A stretch of DNA of 26,088 nt from contig DASCPW010000084.1 in the NCBI GenBank assembly GCA_036012725.1, positions 1-26,088 on the forward strand, given 5' to 3'. Source of the stretch: GCA-2686765 sp036012725. GTDB lineage: Bacteria > Pseudomonadota > Alphaproteobacteria > Rhodospirillales > 2-02-FULL-58-16. The notes under the pieces are model-generated. The model was not told the origin of the DNA. It did no database searches and saw nothing but the letters and a program-made list of their open reading frames with translations. Below, one piece after another: positions 1 through 8,049 of this stretch. A program made the translations under genes and the position numbers. Position 1 is the first letter of the stretch. Each line of letters starts with the position of its first letter.

Positions 1-79
1 CTTGATTGCTTGTCTGCAAGCATATGTGTTCACCATCCTTTCTTGCATCTATCTCAACGATGCGCTTCACATGCATTGA
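1..79 (+). CDS. atpB: F0F1 ATP synthase subunit a, C-terminal end (partial)
   Basis: Reading from base 2, the window opens inside a frame that ends at TGA 77-79. It encodes about 25 residues, including LIACLQAYVFTILSCIYLND. The LQAYVF.IL..IYL pattern is the typical last transmembrane helix of ATP synthase subunit a, the membrane subunit that forms the proton half-channels against the c-ring. The rest of the gene lies outside the window to the left. The c-subunit gene follows 73 nt downstream on the same strand, which is the usual a-c-b'-b order of alphaproteobacterial F0 operons. The fragment is short, but motif and context agree. Confidence 0.9.
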   Translation, partial: LIACLQAYVFTILSCIYLNDALHMH

Positions 80-152
80 GATGGGGTGCCGGGATGGAAT
101 TGCTCTTCCTCGCTCTTGTCATTCTCCAACAACAACGGAAGGAAATCTTACC

Positions 153-380
153 ATGGAAGTAGCGGCAGCAAAGTTAATTGGCGCGGGCCTTGCCGTGATA
201 GGGCTGGGCGGTGTCGGCGCCGGTATCGGCAATATCTTTTCGTCAATGATTTCGTCGGTGGCCCGCAATCCCGCTGCCGCGCCGAACGTACAGTTATTCA
301 TGTGGGTCGGCTTTGCATTGGTCGAGGCTGTAGCCCTTTACGCCCTCGTGGTCGCCTTGGTGATCCTTTTCGTCTTTTAG
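153..380 (+). CDS. atpE: F0F1 ATP synthase subunit c
   Basis: This 75-residue proteolipid forms the rotating c-ring in the inner membrane and carries protons through F0. Two hydrophobic helices are visible. The first holds the glycine-rich GGVGAGIG packing motif (residues 19-26), a polar loop ARNP follows (37-40), and the second helix carries the ion-binding carboxylate Glu58 in GFALVEAVALY. The residue after Glu58 is Ala, not Ser or Thr, which favours proton rather than sodium coupling. The start is ATG 153, preceded by GGAAGGA; this gives the standard family length, whereas the upstream in-frame ATG at 6 would run through the end of atpB in another frame. It lies in the F0 operon between atpB and the b' gene. 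Confidence 0.97.
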   Translation: MEVAAAKLIGAGLAVIGLGGVGAGIGNIFSSMISSVARNPAAAPNVQLFMWVGFALVEAVALYALVVALVILFVF

Positions 381-431
381 CGGCGAGCGGAAACCTACCC
401 GTTACCGGCTTAAGTATTCCTGGGAAACACG

Positions 432-923
432 ATGCCACAATTTGATCCAACCATGTTCACAACCCAGCTGGTCTGGCTGGCGATTACTTTTTCCATACTT
501 TTTTTGCTGATGAAGAAAGTGGCCTTGCCGAGAATCAGCCAGGTGCTGAATGAACGCAAGTATAAGAACGAGGAAAACCTGGAAAAAGCCGAACAACTGA
601 AAAACGAAGCCGAAGCGGCAGCTAAAGCCTATGAAAATACGATGGCCGAGGCCCGTGACAAGGCGCGCGACGTCGTACGAGAAGTCCAAGAGCACATGGC
701 CAAGGAAGGCGAGATGCGTCACCAGGAACTTGCCGAGCGGCTTACCGCCGAGATCAAGACCACCGAAGCACGTATCGCCGCCGCCAAGGACAAAGCCATT
801 GCCGGAATCTCGGGCATGGCCAGCGAAGTGGCAGCGGCGGCGGTCAAGAAACTGGTCGAGAAAACGGTGGATGAGAAAACGGTGAAGGCGGCCATTGCCA
901 TCACCCTGAAAGGACCTCAATGA
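432..923 (+). CDS. atpF2: F0F1 ATP synthase subunit b'
   Basis: This 163-residue stalk subunit pairs with subunit b to form the peripheral stator that holds the F1 head against the turning c-ring. The N-terminus MPQFDP is characteristic of alphaproteobacterial b'. One membrane helix follows (about residues 11-27, LVWLAITFSILFLLM), then a long charged, Ala/Glu/Lys-rich coiled coil (about 40-150). A GGGAAA ribosome-binding site precedes ATG 432. The stop codon overlaps the start of the b gene by 4 nt (ATGA at 920-923), so the two stator subunits are probably translationally coupled in a 1:1 ratio. Gene names vary for b' (atpF2, atpG, atpX). Confidence 0.95.
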   Translation: MPQFDPTMFTTQLVWLAITFSILFLLMKKVALPRISQVLNERKYKNEENLEKAEQLKNEAEAAAKAYENTMAEARDKARDVVREVQEHMAKEGEMRHQELAERLTAEIKTTEARIAAAKDKAIAGISGMASEVAAAAVKKLVEKTVDEKTVKAAIAITLKGPQ

Positions 924-1450
924 TGCAGGCCTTGGCCGCTGAAACGGCCGCCGGACATAGCGAGCCATTCTATGCCTCACCTGAATTCTGGGTCTTTGTC
1001 GCTTTCGTCATTTTGGTCGCCGGCGGCGGCCGGATGGTTTTCGCCAAAATCACCCAAGCCCTGGACGAGCGGGCGGCGGCCATCAAGCAACAGATTGAGG
1101 AAGCCACCCACCTGCGCGAGGAAGCCCAGGACCTTCTGGCAACCTATGAACGCAAACAGCGGCAAGCGGCAAGCGAGGCGAAAGAGCTCCTTGATGAGGC
1201 CCGCATGGATGCCGACCGGCTGGGCCAGCAAGCCGCTCTTGCATTGGAAAAATCACTGAAACGGCAAGAAAAGTTAGCCCTTGAACGGATTGCCCAGGCC
1301 GAGGTCAGGGCGATGGAGGAAGTCCGCGATGCCACCATTAACATTGCCTTGGAGGCGAGCCGTCGGGTGCTGGCCGAAAAGGTCAAGGGCAAATTGGCCG
1401 ACGCCTTGATCAAAGGCGCCATCAAGGAACTACCCAAGAAACTGCATTAG
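920..1450 (+). CDS. atpF: F0F1 ATP synthase subunit b
   Basis: This 176-residue protein is the second stator subunit of F0. A short periplasmic N-terminus leads into a membrane segment at about residues 24-45 (PEFWVFVAFVILVAGGG...). A long coiled coil follows, with the family pattern ALDERAAAIKQQIEEATHLREEA. ATG 920 overlaps the b' stop as ATGA; a second ATG follows directly at 923 and could be used instead. AAAGGA lies about 8 nt upstream. It is the last gene of the F0 operon here: the next gene is on the opposite strand and a hairpin begins 7 nt after the stop. The F1 genes are not in the window, as expected when F0 and F1 lie at separate loci in alphaproteobacteria. Confidence 0.96.
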   Translation: MMQALAAETAAGHSEPFYASPEFWVFVAFVILVAGGGRMVFAKITQALDERAAAIKQQIEEATHLREEAQDLLATYERKQRQAASEAKELLDEARMDADRLGQQAALALEKSLKRQEKLALERIAQAEVRAMEEVRDATINIALEASRRVLAEKVKGKLADALIKGAIKELPKKLH

Positions 1451-1456
1451 AGAAAG

Positions 1457-1499
1457 TCCGGCTTGATTGGAATCGCCAAAGGCGATCCATCAATCCGGA
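1457..1499. terminator. Hairpin between convergent atpF and nsrR
   Basis: A strong imperfect inverted repeat starts 7 nt after the atpF stop. The inner stem is ATCGCC-AAA-GGCGAT. The outer arms (TCCGG and TTGAT with their complements) extend it, with one mismatch and small bulges. It sits between two convergent genes, where it could end transcription from both sides. Neither flank has a clear run of T, so it may instead be an RNA 3'-end stabiliser. Confidence 0.5.
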
Positions 1500-1561
1500 G
1501 AGCCTGCCCTAACTTAATTGTTGGTGAACAAAAGTCGCTCGCCTCGCCCGCCGCCGTTCCG

Positions 1562-1981
1562 TCAACCGAACAGACGCGTCAATTCCTCATTATTCTCGAT
1601 AAGGTCGGCGATGGAGTAGCGGTCCAGCTCCTTGAAGAAGGCGAGACGGGCAGAAGCCAGAACACCTATGAGTTTGCACACCGGCACGATGGGACATGGA
1701 GGCTTGTCGCAATCGACAATTTTAAGGTTTCCCTCCATGGCTCGTATAACTTCCCCGACGCCGATGACGCCCGCCGGCCGGGCCAGGCACATGCCGCCAC
1801 CCTTGCCGCGAACGGTTTTTAGAAAACCTTTGCCGGACAAGCCGTGGACGACCTTGACCAGATGATTGCGGGAAGTACGGAAACTTTCGGAAATCTCGTC
1901 AACGGTGACTTTCCGGTCGCCGTGCAATCCCGCGTAAATGAGGATCCGCAGGGAATAGTCCGTATACCGTTTTAAACGCAT
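1562..1981 (-). CDS. nsrR: Rrf2-family nitric-oxide-sensing regulator, NsrR type
   Basis: This 139-residue DNA-binding protein matches the Rrf2 family, and NsrR in particular. Such proteins hold an iron-sulfur cluster that is destroyed by nitric oxide, which lifts repression of NO-detoxification genes. The N-terminus MRLKRYTDYSLRILIY starts a winged helix-turn-helix; the recognition helix includes SRNHLVKVV (37-45) and the wing is VRGKGGG (57-63). Three cysteines, Cys91, Cys96 and Cys102, sit in CDKPPCPIVPVC and are the expected cluster ligands. The end, ELDRYSIADLIEN, is also NsrR-like. An extra Cys65 lies in the wing. The gene stands alone, convergent with the F0 operon. A dyad at 2064-2086 upstream suggests self-regulation. 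Its target genes are not visible, and IscR or RirA-like roles are less likely from the cysteine pattern. Confidence 0.87.
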   Translation of the reverse strand: MRLKRYTDYSLRILIYAGLHGDRKVTVDEISESFRTSRNHLVKVVHGLSGKGFLKTVRGKGGGMCLARPAGVIGVGEVIRAMEGNLKIVDCDKPPCPIVPVCKLIGVLASARLAFFKELDRYSIADLIENNEELTRLFG

Positions 1982-2058
1982 GCGTCAGTCCGTTATCTGC
2001 CCAGAGTCATTTGTCTCGCCGCCGCGGTCTCTATTGCCGCTAGCCCGCCGGCAACCTA

Positions 2059-2088
2059 TTCATAACTTGCATGCAATATATAAGTTAA
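2059..2088 (-). promoter_or_regulatory. Candidate nsrR promoter with NsrR-like dyad operator
   Basis: Read toward nsrR, a -35-like TTAACT (2088-2083) and a -10-like TATGAA (2064-2059) are separated by 18 nt. Between and across them, 2064-2086 forms an 11-1-11 dyad. The arms are AACTTGCATGC and the complement of ATATATAAGTT, and they agree at 7 of 11 positions. It contains the perfect palindrome TTGCATGCAA (2067-2076). NsrR sites are described as 11-1-11 repeats of AAGATGCATTT-like half-sites; the left arm here matches 7 of 11. Position and architecture suggest autoregulation, but each promoter element is only a partial match. Confidence 0.4.
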
Positions 2089-2139
2089 AGAAAAAAAGAC
2101 AAGGCATCAGATTTCACACGGCAATTCCCTTTTTTTAAC

Positions 2140-4233
2140 TCACCGGTTTCGCTGGCCGATCAACTCAAGCCACTCCCGCTCGCCCACAACGGCGATCCCC
2201 AGGTCCGCTGCCTTTTTGGCTTTGGCGCCGGCATCCGAGCCGACGATCAGGTAATCGGTTTTGGCCGATACCGAGCCCGCCACCTTGGCGCCCAGTGCCT
2301 CGGCCTTCGCCTTTGCTTCGCCGCGGCCCATGGTCTCGAGTCTGCCGGTGAAGACCACCGTCTTGCCGGCAAACGGCGAGGCGGTGGTTTCTGGGATGGC
2401 AAAATTCTCGATCTTCTCCATTCTATTAACCAGTGTGTATACGACTTTTTTATTATGAACTTCCGCGAAAAAAGCGGCGAGGGCGGCGGCCACCAACGGC
2501 CCGACACCGTCGATATTGACCAGATCGGCGTAAGGCTCGGAGTCCGGATCCAAGGCCGCGTCCATGGCGCCCAGCCAGTTGTCCAACGTCCCATAGTGCT
2601 TGGCCAGCAACCGCCCGGTCGCCCGCCCCACCTGGCGGATGCCGATGGCATGGATAAAACGATCCAAGGATATGATCCGTTTCTCCTCTATGGCATTGAG
2701 AAGGTTCTCCACCGACTTCTCGCCCCACCCTTCGCGGCCGCGTATAACGTCGGCCTTCTCATTCAGGATAAAGATATCGGCCGGTGTCTCGATGAGTCCG
2801 TCTTTCAGGAAAGCTTCGATATGCTTGCCGCCTAGGCCCTCTATATCGAAGGCGTCGCGCGAGACGAAATGCTTGATGCGTTCCACCACCTGGGCCGGAC
2901 ACACTAAGCCGCCGGAGCAGCGGCGCGCCACCTCGCCTTCCTCGCGCACCGCCAGGCTTCCGCAATCGGGACAGGTCTTGGGAAACTCATATTTCGGGCG
3001 ATTCGCGTATTTTCCGTCATCGACCACCGAGACCACCTGCGGGATGACGTCGCCGGCCCGTTGAATGATCACGGTATCACCTTCACGGATATCCTTGCGG
3101 GCGATCTCGTCCTCGTTGTGCAGTGTCGCCCGCGAAACGACAACGCCGCCGACAGCCACCGGCTCCAGCTCCGCCACCGGGGTCATCTTGCCGGTGCGCC
3201 CGACTTGAATTTGAATATCATTGATAAGGGTCCGCGCCTTCTCGGCCGGAAACTTGTGGGCGATGGCCCAGCGCGGGGCGCGGCTGACATGGCCCAGGCG
3301 TTGCTGCCAGTCGATGCGGTTGACCTTATAGACGATGCCATCGATATCGTAAGGCAGCTTGGCGCGCTTGCCCTCGATATCCCGGTAATAGGCCAGGCAT
3401 TGTCCGACGTCTTGGCATAAGCTGGCGAGCGGATTGGCCGGCAGTCCCCATTCAAGCAACCGATCGAGGAACTCCCACTGGGTACCGGCCACGGCTTCGC
3501 TGACCTCGCCCCAGGCATAAGCGAAGAATCGCAACGGGCGGCCGGCGATGATCGACGGATTGAGCAGGCGCAAGCTGCCGGCGGCGGCGTTGCGCGGATT
3601 AGCGAAGTCTTTTTCTCCCGCCGCCTTCTGGCGTTGATTCAATGCCTCAAAATCGTCCTTGGTCATATAGACCTCGCCGCGAATCTCGAGCACATCCGGC
3701 GCCCCGGTAACGGCCTCGGGAATGTCGTCTAGCGTCCGCAGGTTCTCTGTGATGTCTTCACCGGTGGCGCCGTCGCCACGGGTCGCGCCCAATGCGAACC
3801 GTCCCCTTTCGTAGCGTAGCGAAACCGACAAGCCATCGATCTTCGGCTCGGCGACAATGTCCACGGACTGGTCTTCATCAAGGCTAAGGAACTTTTTGAC
3901 GCGGGCGGCAAAATCCCTGAGTTCATCGGCATCGAAGACGTTGCCCAACGATAGCATGGGGCGGGCGTGGTGGACTTTGGTAAATCCCCCGGCAGGGGCG
4001 GCGCCGACCCGTTTTGACGGGCTGTCGGCGCGGACAAGGCGGGGAAAGCATTTTTCGATGGCATCGTTGCGGCGGCGAAGCGCATCGTATTCAGCGTCGC
4101 TGATTAGAGGCCTGTCGTCCTGGTAATAAGCGTCGTCGTACTTGGCGATCTCCCTGGCCAGGATTTGCAGTTCCGCCGTTGCCTCCGAGGCCGTCAAATC
4201 CACCGCCGGGATATCCCTAAAGCCGTGGCTCAC
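2140..4233 (-). CDS. ligA: NAD-dependent DNA ligase LigA
   Basis: This 697-residue enzyme seals nicks in duplex DNA using NAD+, in Okazaki-fragment joining and repair. Domain Ia at the N-terminus contains YDDAYYQDD. The adenylation domain has catalytic Lys131 in KIDG. The OB-fold region includes VGRTGKMTPVAELEPV (about 344-360). A four-cysteine zinc finger is present (Cys421, Cys424, Cys439, Cys445), followed by helix-hairpin-helix repeats and a C-terminal BRCT domain from about residue 617 (FAGKTVVFTGRLETMGRGEA). Length and domain order are complete. The start is GTG at 4233, overlapping the recN stop as GTGA, so the two genes are probably co-translated. It is the last gene of the bamD-recN-ligA operon; no convincing intrinsic terminator follows. 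Confidence 0.97.
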   Translation of the reverse strand: MSHGFRDIPAVDLTASEATAELQILAREIAKYDDAYYQDDRPLISDAEYDALRRRNDAIEKCFPRLVRADSPSKRVGAAPAGGFTKVHHARPMLSLGNVFDADELRDFAARVKKFLSLDEDQSVDIVAEPKIDGLSVSLRYERGRFALGATRGDGATGEDITENLRTLDDIPEAVTGAPDVLEIRGEVYMTKDDFEALNQRQKAAGEKDFANPRNAAAGSLRLLNPSIIAGRPLRFFAYAWGEVSEAVAGTQWEFLDRLLEWGLPANPLASLCQDVGQCLAYYRDIEGKRAKLPYDIDGIVYKVNRIDWQQRLGHVSRAPRWAIAHKFPAEKARTLINDIQIQVGRTGKMTPVAELEPVAVGGVVVSRATLHNEDEIARKDIREGDTVIIQRAGDVIPQVVSVVDDGKYANRPKYEFPKTCPDCGSLAVREEGEVARRCSGGLVCPAQVVERIKHFVSRDAFDIEGLGGKHIEAFLKDGLIETPADIFILNEKADVIRGREGWGEKSVENLLNAIEEKRIISLDRFIHAIGIRQVGRATGRLLAKHYGTLDNWLGAMDAALDPDSEPYADLVNIDGVGPLVAAALAAFFAEVHNKKVVYTLVNRMEKIENFAIPETTASPFAGKTVVFTGRLETMGRGEAKAKAEALGAKVAGSVSAKTDYLIVGSDAGAKAKKAADLGIAVVGEREWLELIGQRNR

Positions 4234-5942
4234 GGCTGCTGGCCATGGAGCAAGCTATCAGCGGCGGCGCGCGCCTCGTCGGTGATCTTGGCGCCGGCCA
4301 GCATGCGCGCGATTTCCTCCTTGCGGGCGTCTTTCGTCAGGGCATCGACAGTAGTCAGCATACACGGACCGCGAGCAGGGTTGCCATCCCCCGCCGCCAT
4401 CGCGCCACGCTGCATCTCTTGTTTCGAGACCTGCCAATGATGAGCTCCCCGGGCCGCGACCTGGGGCGAATGGGTGACGACCAGAACCTGGGTTTGCTCG
4501 GCCAGCCTGGCCAGGCGTTCGCCGACAGCGGCGGCGGTTGCTCCACCGATGCTGCTGTCCACTTCGTCAAAAACAATGGTCGGGACGGGATCGGCCTCGG
4601 CCAAAACCGCTTTCAGGGCCAGCATGAAACGCGCCAGCTCGCCGCCCGAGGCAATTTTGTTGAGCCGTCCCGGCGACGCCCCGGGGTTGGTGGCGACCTG
4701 GAAAATAGCGCGATCGCAACCATATTCGCCCCAATTCTTTTCCGCCAGCGATTCGATCAGGGTGGTGAATACGGCCTTGCTCAGTTGCAGAGGCCCCAGT
4801 TCGTCGGCGACGGCGGCATCGAGGCGGGCCGCCGCCTTGTGGCGCGCCTCGGTCAACCTGGTGGCGGTGGCGGAGAAAGAAGCCCGCGATTGCACCTCTC
4901 CGCGTTGCAGCCGCTCAAGATTGGCGCCGCCGTCTTCCAGCGTCGCGAGCCGTGCCGTCAATGTCTCTTGCAAGGCCGGCAGGCCATCGACATCGGTATT
5001 ATGTTTGCGGGCCAGTGCCCTGAGAGAGAACAGCCGTTCCTCGACAAGATCGAGGTTGCGCGGATCCAGGTCTGTCTCGGAGCTTGCTTTTTCCAATAAT
5101 GCCGTCCCCTCGGCAATCTCGGAAGCGGCCTTGTCGAGGGCGGCGCAAGTGGCGTCCAGGCGACCCGAGAACTTCGCCGACACCCGTTCAAGATGGTGAA
5201 GCGCGCTGCGTACCGCCGTCTCGGCGCCGCGTCCATGTTCCAGTTCCGTCACCGCCTGGTTCATGGCCTCGAGCAGCATTTCGCCATGCATCATCGCCGA
5301 GCGTCTGGCGGCAAGCGTCTCTTCCTCTCCCGGTTCGGGTTTGAGGGCGGCCAACTCATCGGCGGCATGGCGTAAGTATTCCTCATCATGGCGCGCCGTT
5401 TCCAGTTCCGCTTCCGCCCGGGCCCGGGCATCGGCAGCCCGGCGCCAGGCGGCAAAAGCATTTCGCGTCGCCTCGACCAGGGAGTTTAGGTCTCCGTAAG
5501 CATCGAGCAGACGGCGGTGAATGGCCGGGTTGAGCAGCCTCTGGCTTTCAAATTGGCCATGCACATCGACCAGGGCATCGCCAAGCCGTTGCAGCAAGGA
5601 GACGCTTACCGGCACGTCATTGACGAAGGCGCGGGAGCGGCCATCGGCGCCGAGCACCCGGCGCAAGAGCATGCCGTCGTCGCCGACGATGTCTTGTTCG
5701 GACAGGATTTCGCGAATCAAACTCGTTTGTGGCGCCGCGAACTCCGCCGTCACTAGAGCCTGTCGGGCGCCATGGCGGACCAGACGGGCGTCGGCGCGGC
5801 GCCCCAAAGCCAGGCCCAGGGCATCAAGCAGTATCGATTTGCCGGCGCCGGTCTCGCCGGTCAACACGCATAAACCGGAATGGAAGTTGATTTCCAGGCG
5901 GTCGATGAGGACGACGTCGCGGATGGTCAAAGTACGCAGCAT
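4230..5942 (-). CDS. recN: DNA repair protein RecN
   Basis: This 570-residue SMC-like ATPase acts early in recombinational repair of double-strand breaks. The ATP-binding halves lie at the two ends: Walker A GETGAGKS at residues 29-36, then ABC signature SGGE at about 432-435 and Walker B TIVFDEVD at about 455-462, followed by the switch LVVTHSPQVAARG. The long charged middle (about 150-370) is predicted coiled coil and is rich in Ala, Arg and Glu. The start codon is ATG 5942, 17 nt after bamD, and the stop overlaps the GTG start of ligA. The length is close to the family norm. No LexA-type operator was recognised nearby; transcription probably comes from upstream of bamD. Confidence 0.97.
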   Translation of the reverse strand: MLRTLTIRDVVLIDRLEINFHSGLCVLTGETGAGKSILLDALGLALGRRADARLVRHGARQALVTAEFAAPQTSLIREILSEQDIVGDDGMLLRRVLGADGRSRAFVNDVPVSVSLLQRLGDALVDVHGQFESQRLLNPAIHRRLLDAYGDLNSLVEATRNAFAAWRRAADARARAEAELETARHDEEYLRHAADELAALKPEPGEEETLAARRSAMMHGEMLLEAMNQAVTELEHGRGAETAVRSALHHLERVSAKFSGRLDATCAALDKAASEIAEGTALLEKASSETDLDPRNLDLVEERLFSLRALARKHNTDVDGLPALQETLTARLATLEDGGANLERLQRGEVQSRASFSATATRLTEARHKAAARLDAAVADELGPLQLSKAVFTTLIESLAEKNWGEYGCDRAIFQVATNPGASPGRLNKIASGGELARFMLALKAVLAEADPVPTIVFDEVDSSIGGATAAAVGERLARLAEQTQVLVVTHSPQVAARGAHHWQVSKQEMQRGAMAAGDGNPARGPCMLTTVDALTKDARKEEIARMLAGAKITDEARAAADSLLHGQQP

Positions 5943-5959
5943 CCCGCCAATCCCTTCGC

Positions 5960-6856
5960 CTACCAGAACTTATACCAGGATTTTTTCTCCTTGGGACGGG
6001 TCGTTTCCGCCTGGGTCGGCTGGTCGGGCTTCCCTAACTTATACCAGGGGGCCTTCTCTTTCTGGTGAACCTGCTTTTGCTCAACCATCTCGTAAGAATC
6101 GATATACCACTCGCTTCCCGGAAAATTGTGTCCCAGAACCGCCGCCGTTTTCTGGGCTTCTTCCTTAATGCCCAGCGCCAAATAGGCTTCGGTCAGCCGG
6201 TGTAGGGCTTCGGGCGCGTGAATGGTGGTCTGGTATTTATCGATCACCGTTTTGAAGCGGTTGATGGCGGCCAGATAGTGTTTCTGCTTGAGGTAATAAC
6301 GTCCGATTTCCATTTCCTTTCCGGCCAGGTTGCCGTTGGTCAGGTCGAGCTTGATTTTAGCGTCACGGGCATACTTGCTTTTGGGATAACGGGCGATGAT
6401 TTCCTTAAAGGTCTTGAGAGCCAACTCGGTCATTTTCTGGTCACGTGTCACAACCGATATCTGTTCGTAATAGCTCAAGGCTTTCAGATAATGAGCATAA
6501 GGGACATCGCGATTGGATGGATGCAACTGGATAAAACGATCAAGGGCAAAGATGGCTTCGTCATAATTGTTGTCCAGGTAGAGGCTATAGGCGGCCATCA
6601 ATTGCGCTTTCGTTGCCCAGATCGAATAAGGATGCTGACGCTCCACCTCATCGAACATGAGGGCGGCGTCGTTATAAAAACTTTGATCAAGAGTATCCAT
6701 TGCCTCGTTGTACAGTTGGTCCACCGGGCGTTCGACGTAGCTCAGCTCGCTTTCTTCCATGCAAGCGACAAGAAGAAAAGACGTCAACAGCATAACCAGC
6801 CGCTTCAACGACGGAGTGCGTGCACTCGGAGAGGAAAACGGAAAACGTTCCAGCAT
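5960..6856 (-). CDS. bamD: Outer-membrane assembly lipoprotein BamD (ComL)
   Basis: This 298-residue lipoprotein is part of the BAM complex that folds beta-barrel proteins into the outer membrane. The signal peptide ends in a lipobox, LVAC, with lipidated Cys32. The body is a chain of TPR helices (about 45-265) with the BamD-typical YNEAMDTLDQSFYNDAALMF, ERQHPYS and QLHPSNRDVPYAHYLKALSY. A GTG at 6859 precedes ATG 6856 in the same frame; the ATG is chosen, and the difference is one residue. The C-terminal tail holds two similar short units, APWYKLGK and KSWYKFW. It heads an operon with recN and ligA. It lies after the lpxC terminator, so it needs its own promoter; a TATGAT at 6876-6871 is a possible -10 but would leave a very short leader. 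Confidence 0.95.
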   Translation of the reverse strand: MLERFPFSSPSARTPSLKRLVMLLTSFLLVACMEESELSYVERPVDQLYNEAMDTLDQSFYNDAALMFDEVERQHPYSIWATKAQLMAAYSLYLDNNYDEAIFALDRFIQLHPSNRDVPYAHYLKALSYYEQISVVTRDQKMTELALKTFKEIIARYPKSKYARDAKIKLDLTNGNLAGKEMEIGRYYLKQKHYLAAINRFKTVIDKYQTTIHAPEALHRLTEAYLALGIKEEAQKTAAVLGHNFPGSEWYIDSYEMVEQKQVHQKEKAPWYKLGKPDQPTQAETTRPKEKKSWYKFW

Positions 6857-6901
6857 CACGGCCCGCTTATATCATAGTGGCGGCGGGCCAATGCAACTTC
6901 T

Positions 6902-6935
6902 ACAAAAACAGCAACGCCCGGCAAAAAGCCGGGCG
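6902..6935 (-). terminator. Rho-independent terminator of lpxC
   Basis: Read on the minus strand, an 8-bp perfect GC stem, CGCCCGGC (6935-6928) and GCCGGGCG (6922-6915), closes a loop of five T. It is followed by TTGCTGTTTTTG. Stem, loop and T-rich tail fit an intrinsic terminator 33 nt after the lpxC stop. It separates lpxC from bamD. Confidence 0.9.
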
Positions 6936-6967
6936 GCGGAAAAATCGACAAGGGAGAAACGGCGGCT

Positions 6968-7960
6968 TTAAGCGGTGGCGCCGATCGACGAGACCAAATC
7001 CCCGGCCCAGGCGACCTCCATGTCATCCGCCTCGGCCTCGTCAGCGGGAAAGAGATCGTGACGGCAGGAATCCTTATCGGCAAAGAGTTTTTGTAACAAT
7101 CGGTGATTGGCGGCATGGCCGGAATAAGTGCCACTGAAATGGCCAATGATGGGTGCGCCGGCAAGATAAAGATCGCCGACGGCATCCAGGGCTTTATGGC
7201 GGACGAACTCGTCATTGTACCGCAGGCCGTCTTCGTTGAGAACTCTGCCGCCACTGATCACGACGGCATTGTCAAGGGAACCGCCCAGGGCCATTCCGGA
7301 AGCTTGCAGTTGCTCGACCTCGTGCAGCAAACCGAAAGTGCGGGCCCGGGCCAGCTCTTTTTTGAAGGCCCCGTTGCCTAGGCCGATGGAGATGGATTGG
7401 CGGGAAATGACGGGGCTGTCGAACTCAATTTCGAAAGCGAGAGAAAACCCATTGCCGGGGATCAGCGAAGCAACACTCCCGCCGTCCATGACCTTAACCG
7501 GTTTCTTGATGCGGATAACACGGCGTGGGGCGTCCTGTTCGACGATACCCGCGCATTCAAGAAGGAACATGAAAGGCCAGGAACTGCCGTCCATGATGGG
7601 AATTTCAGGACCATTGACTTCGATCGTGGCGTTATCGATACGGCATCCCGCCAGTGCCGCCATCAGGTGCTCGACCGTGCCGATCGTCACTCCGTCATCG
7701 TTGCCAAGGGTGGTGCACATGTTGGTATCGACCACCCGCTCCCAGGTTGCCGGTATGTAAGCGCCGCCACCGGCTATATCGGTGCGCTTGAAAACAATGC
7801 CGCTGTCAGGCTCGCCCGGCCCAAGCACCATCGAAACCTTATTGCCTGAATGAAGGGCGATTCCGGCACAGTTTATGGAACTTTTCAGAGTCTTTTGTTG
7901 GACGGCATTGATTGAGTTGACCCTTTTGGCCGACTTATGGTTGCCTATTGAACCCCCCAT
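6968..7960 (-). CDS. lpxC: UDP-3-O-acyl-N-acetylglucosamine deacetylase LpxC
   Basis: This 330-residue zinc hydrolase carries out the committed step of lipid A synthesis, removing acetate from UDP-3-O-acyl-GlcNAc in the cytoplasm. Zinc ligands are visible as His98 in EHLMAAL, and His255 and Asp259 in RHKALDAVGD. The catalytic His282 is in SGHAANH. The start chosen is ATG 7960 because AAGAAGGGG lies just upstream; an in-frame TTG at 7981 would add seven residues. Compared with the enterobacterial protein, which begins near QQKTLK (residues 21-26 here), it has a basic N-terminal extension of about 20 residues. The gene stands between two intrinsic terminators, so it appears to be monocistronic. 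The AT-rich 96 nt upstream contains a TATAAA (8019-8014) but no matching -35 was found. Confidence 0.96.
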   Translation of the reverse strand: MGGSIGNHKSAKRVNSINAVQQKTLKSSINCAGIALHSGNKVSMVLGPGEPDSGIVFKRTDIAGGGAYIPATWERVVDTNMCTTLGNDDGVTIGTVEHLMAALAGCRIDNATIEVNGPEIPIMDGSSWPFMFLLECAGIVEQDAPRRVIRIKKPVKVMDGGSVASLIPGNGFSLAFEIEFDSPVISRQSISIGLGNGAFKKELARARTFGLLHEVEQLQASGMALGGSLDNAVVISGGRVLNEDGLRYNDEFVRHKALDAVGDLYLAGAPIIGHFSGTYSGHAANHRLLQKLFADKDSCRHDLFPADEAEADDMEVAWAGDLVSSIGATA

Positions 7961-8049
7961 TTTCCCCTTCTTGCTCTTCAAGAATAAAAATACAAATACC
8001 TAAAACCGTTTCTTTTATAGGCTGTTAATGGGTAAACCTTTCCCATGTA

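Noticed and set aside
1463..1822. Plus-strand frame of 119 codons overlapping nsrR
   Set aside because: Antisense to a clear Rrf2-family gene; it begins within the hairpin after atpF and lacks motifs.
4245..5099. Open frame of 284 codons on the plus strand opposite recN
   Set aside because: recN is intact with all motifs on the other strand. The antisense translation has no family signature.
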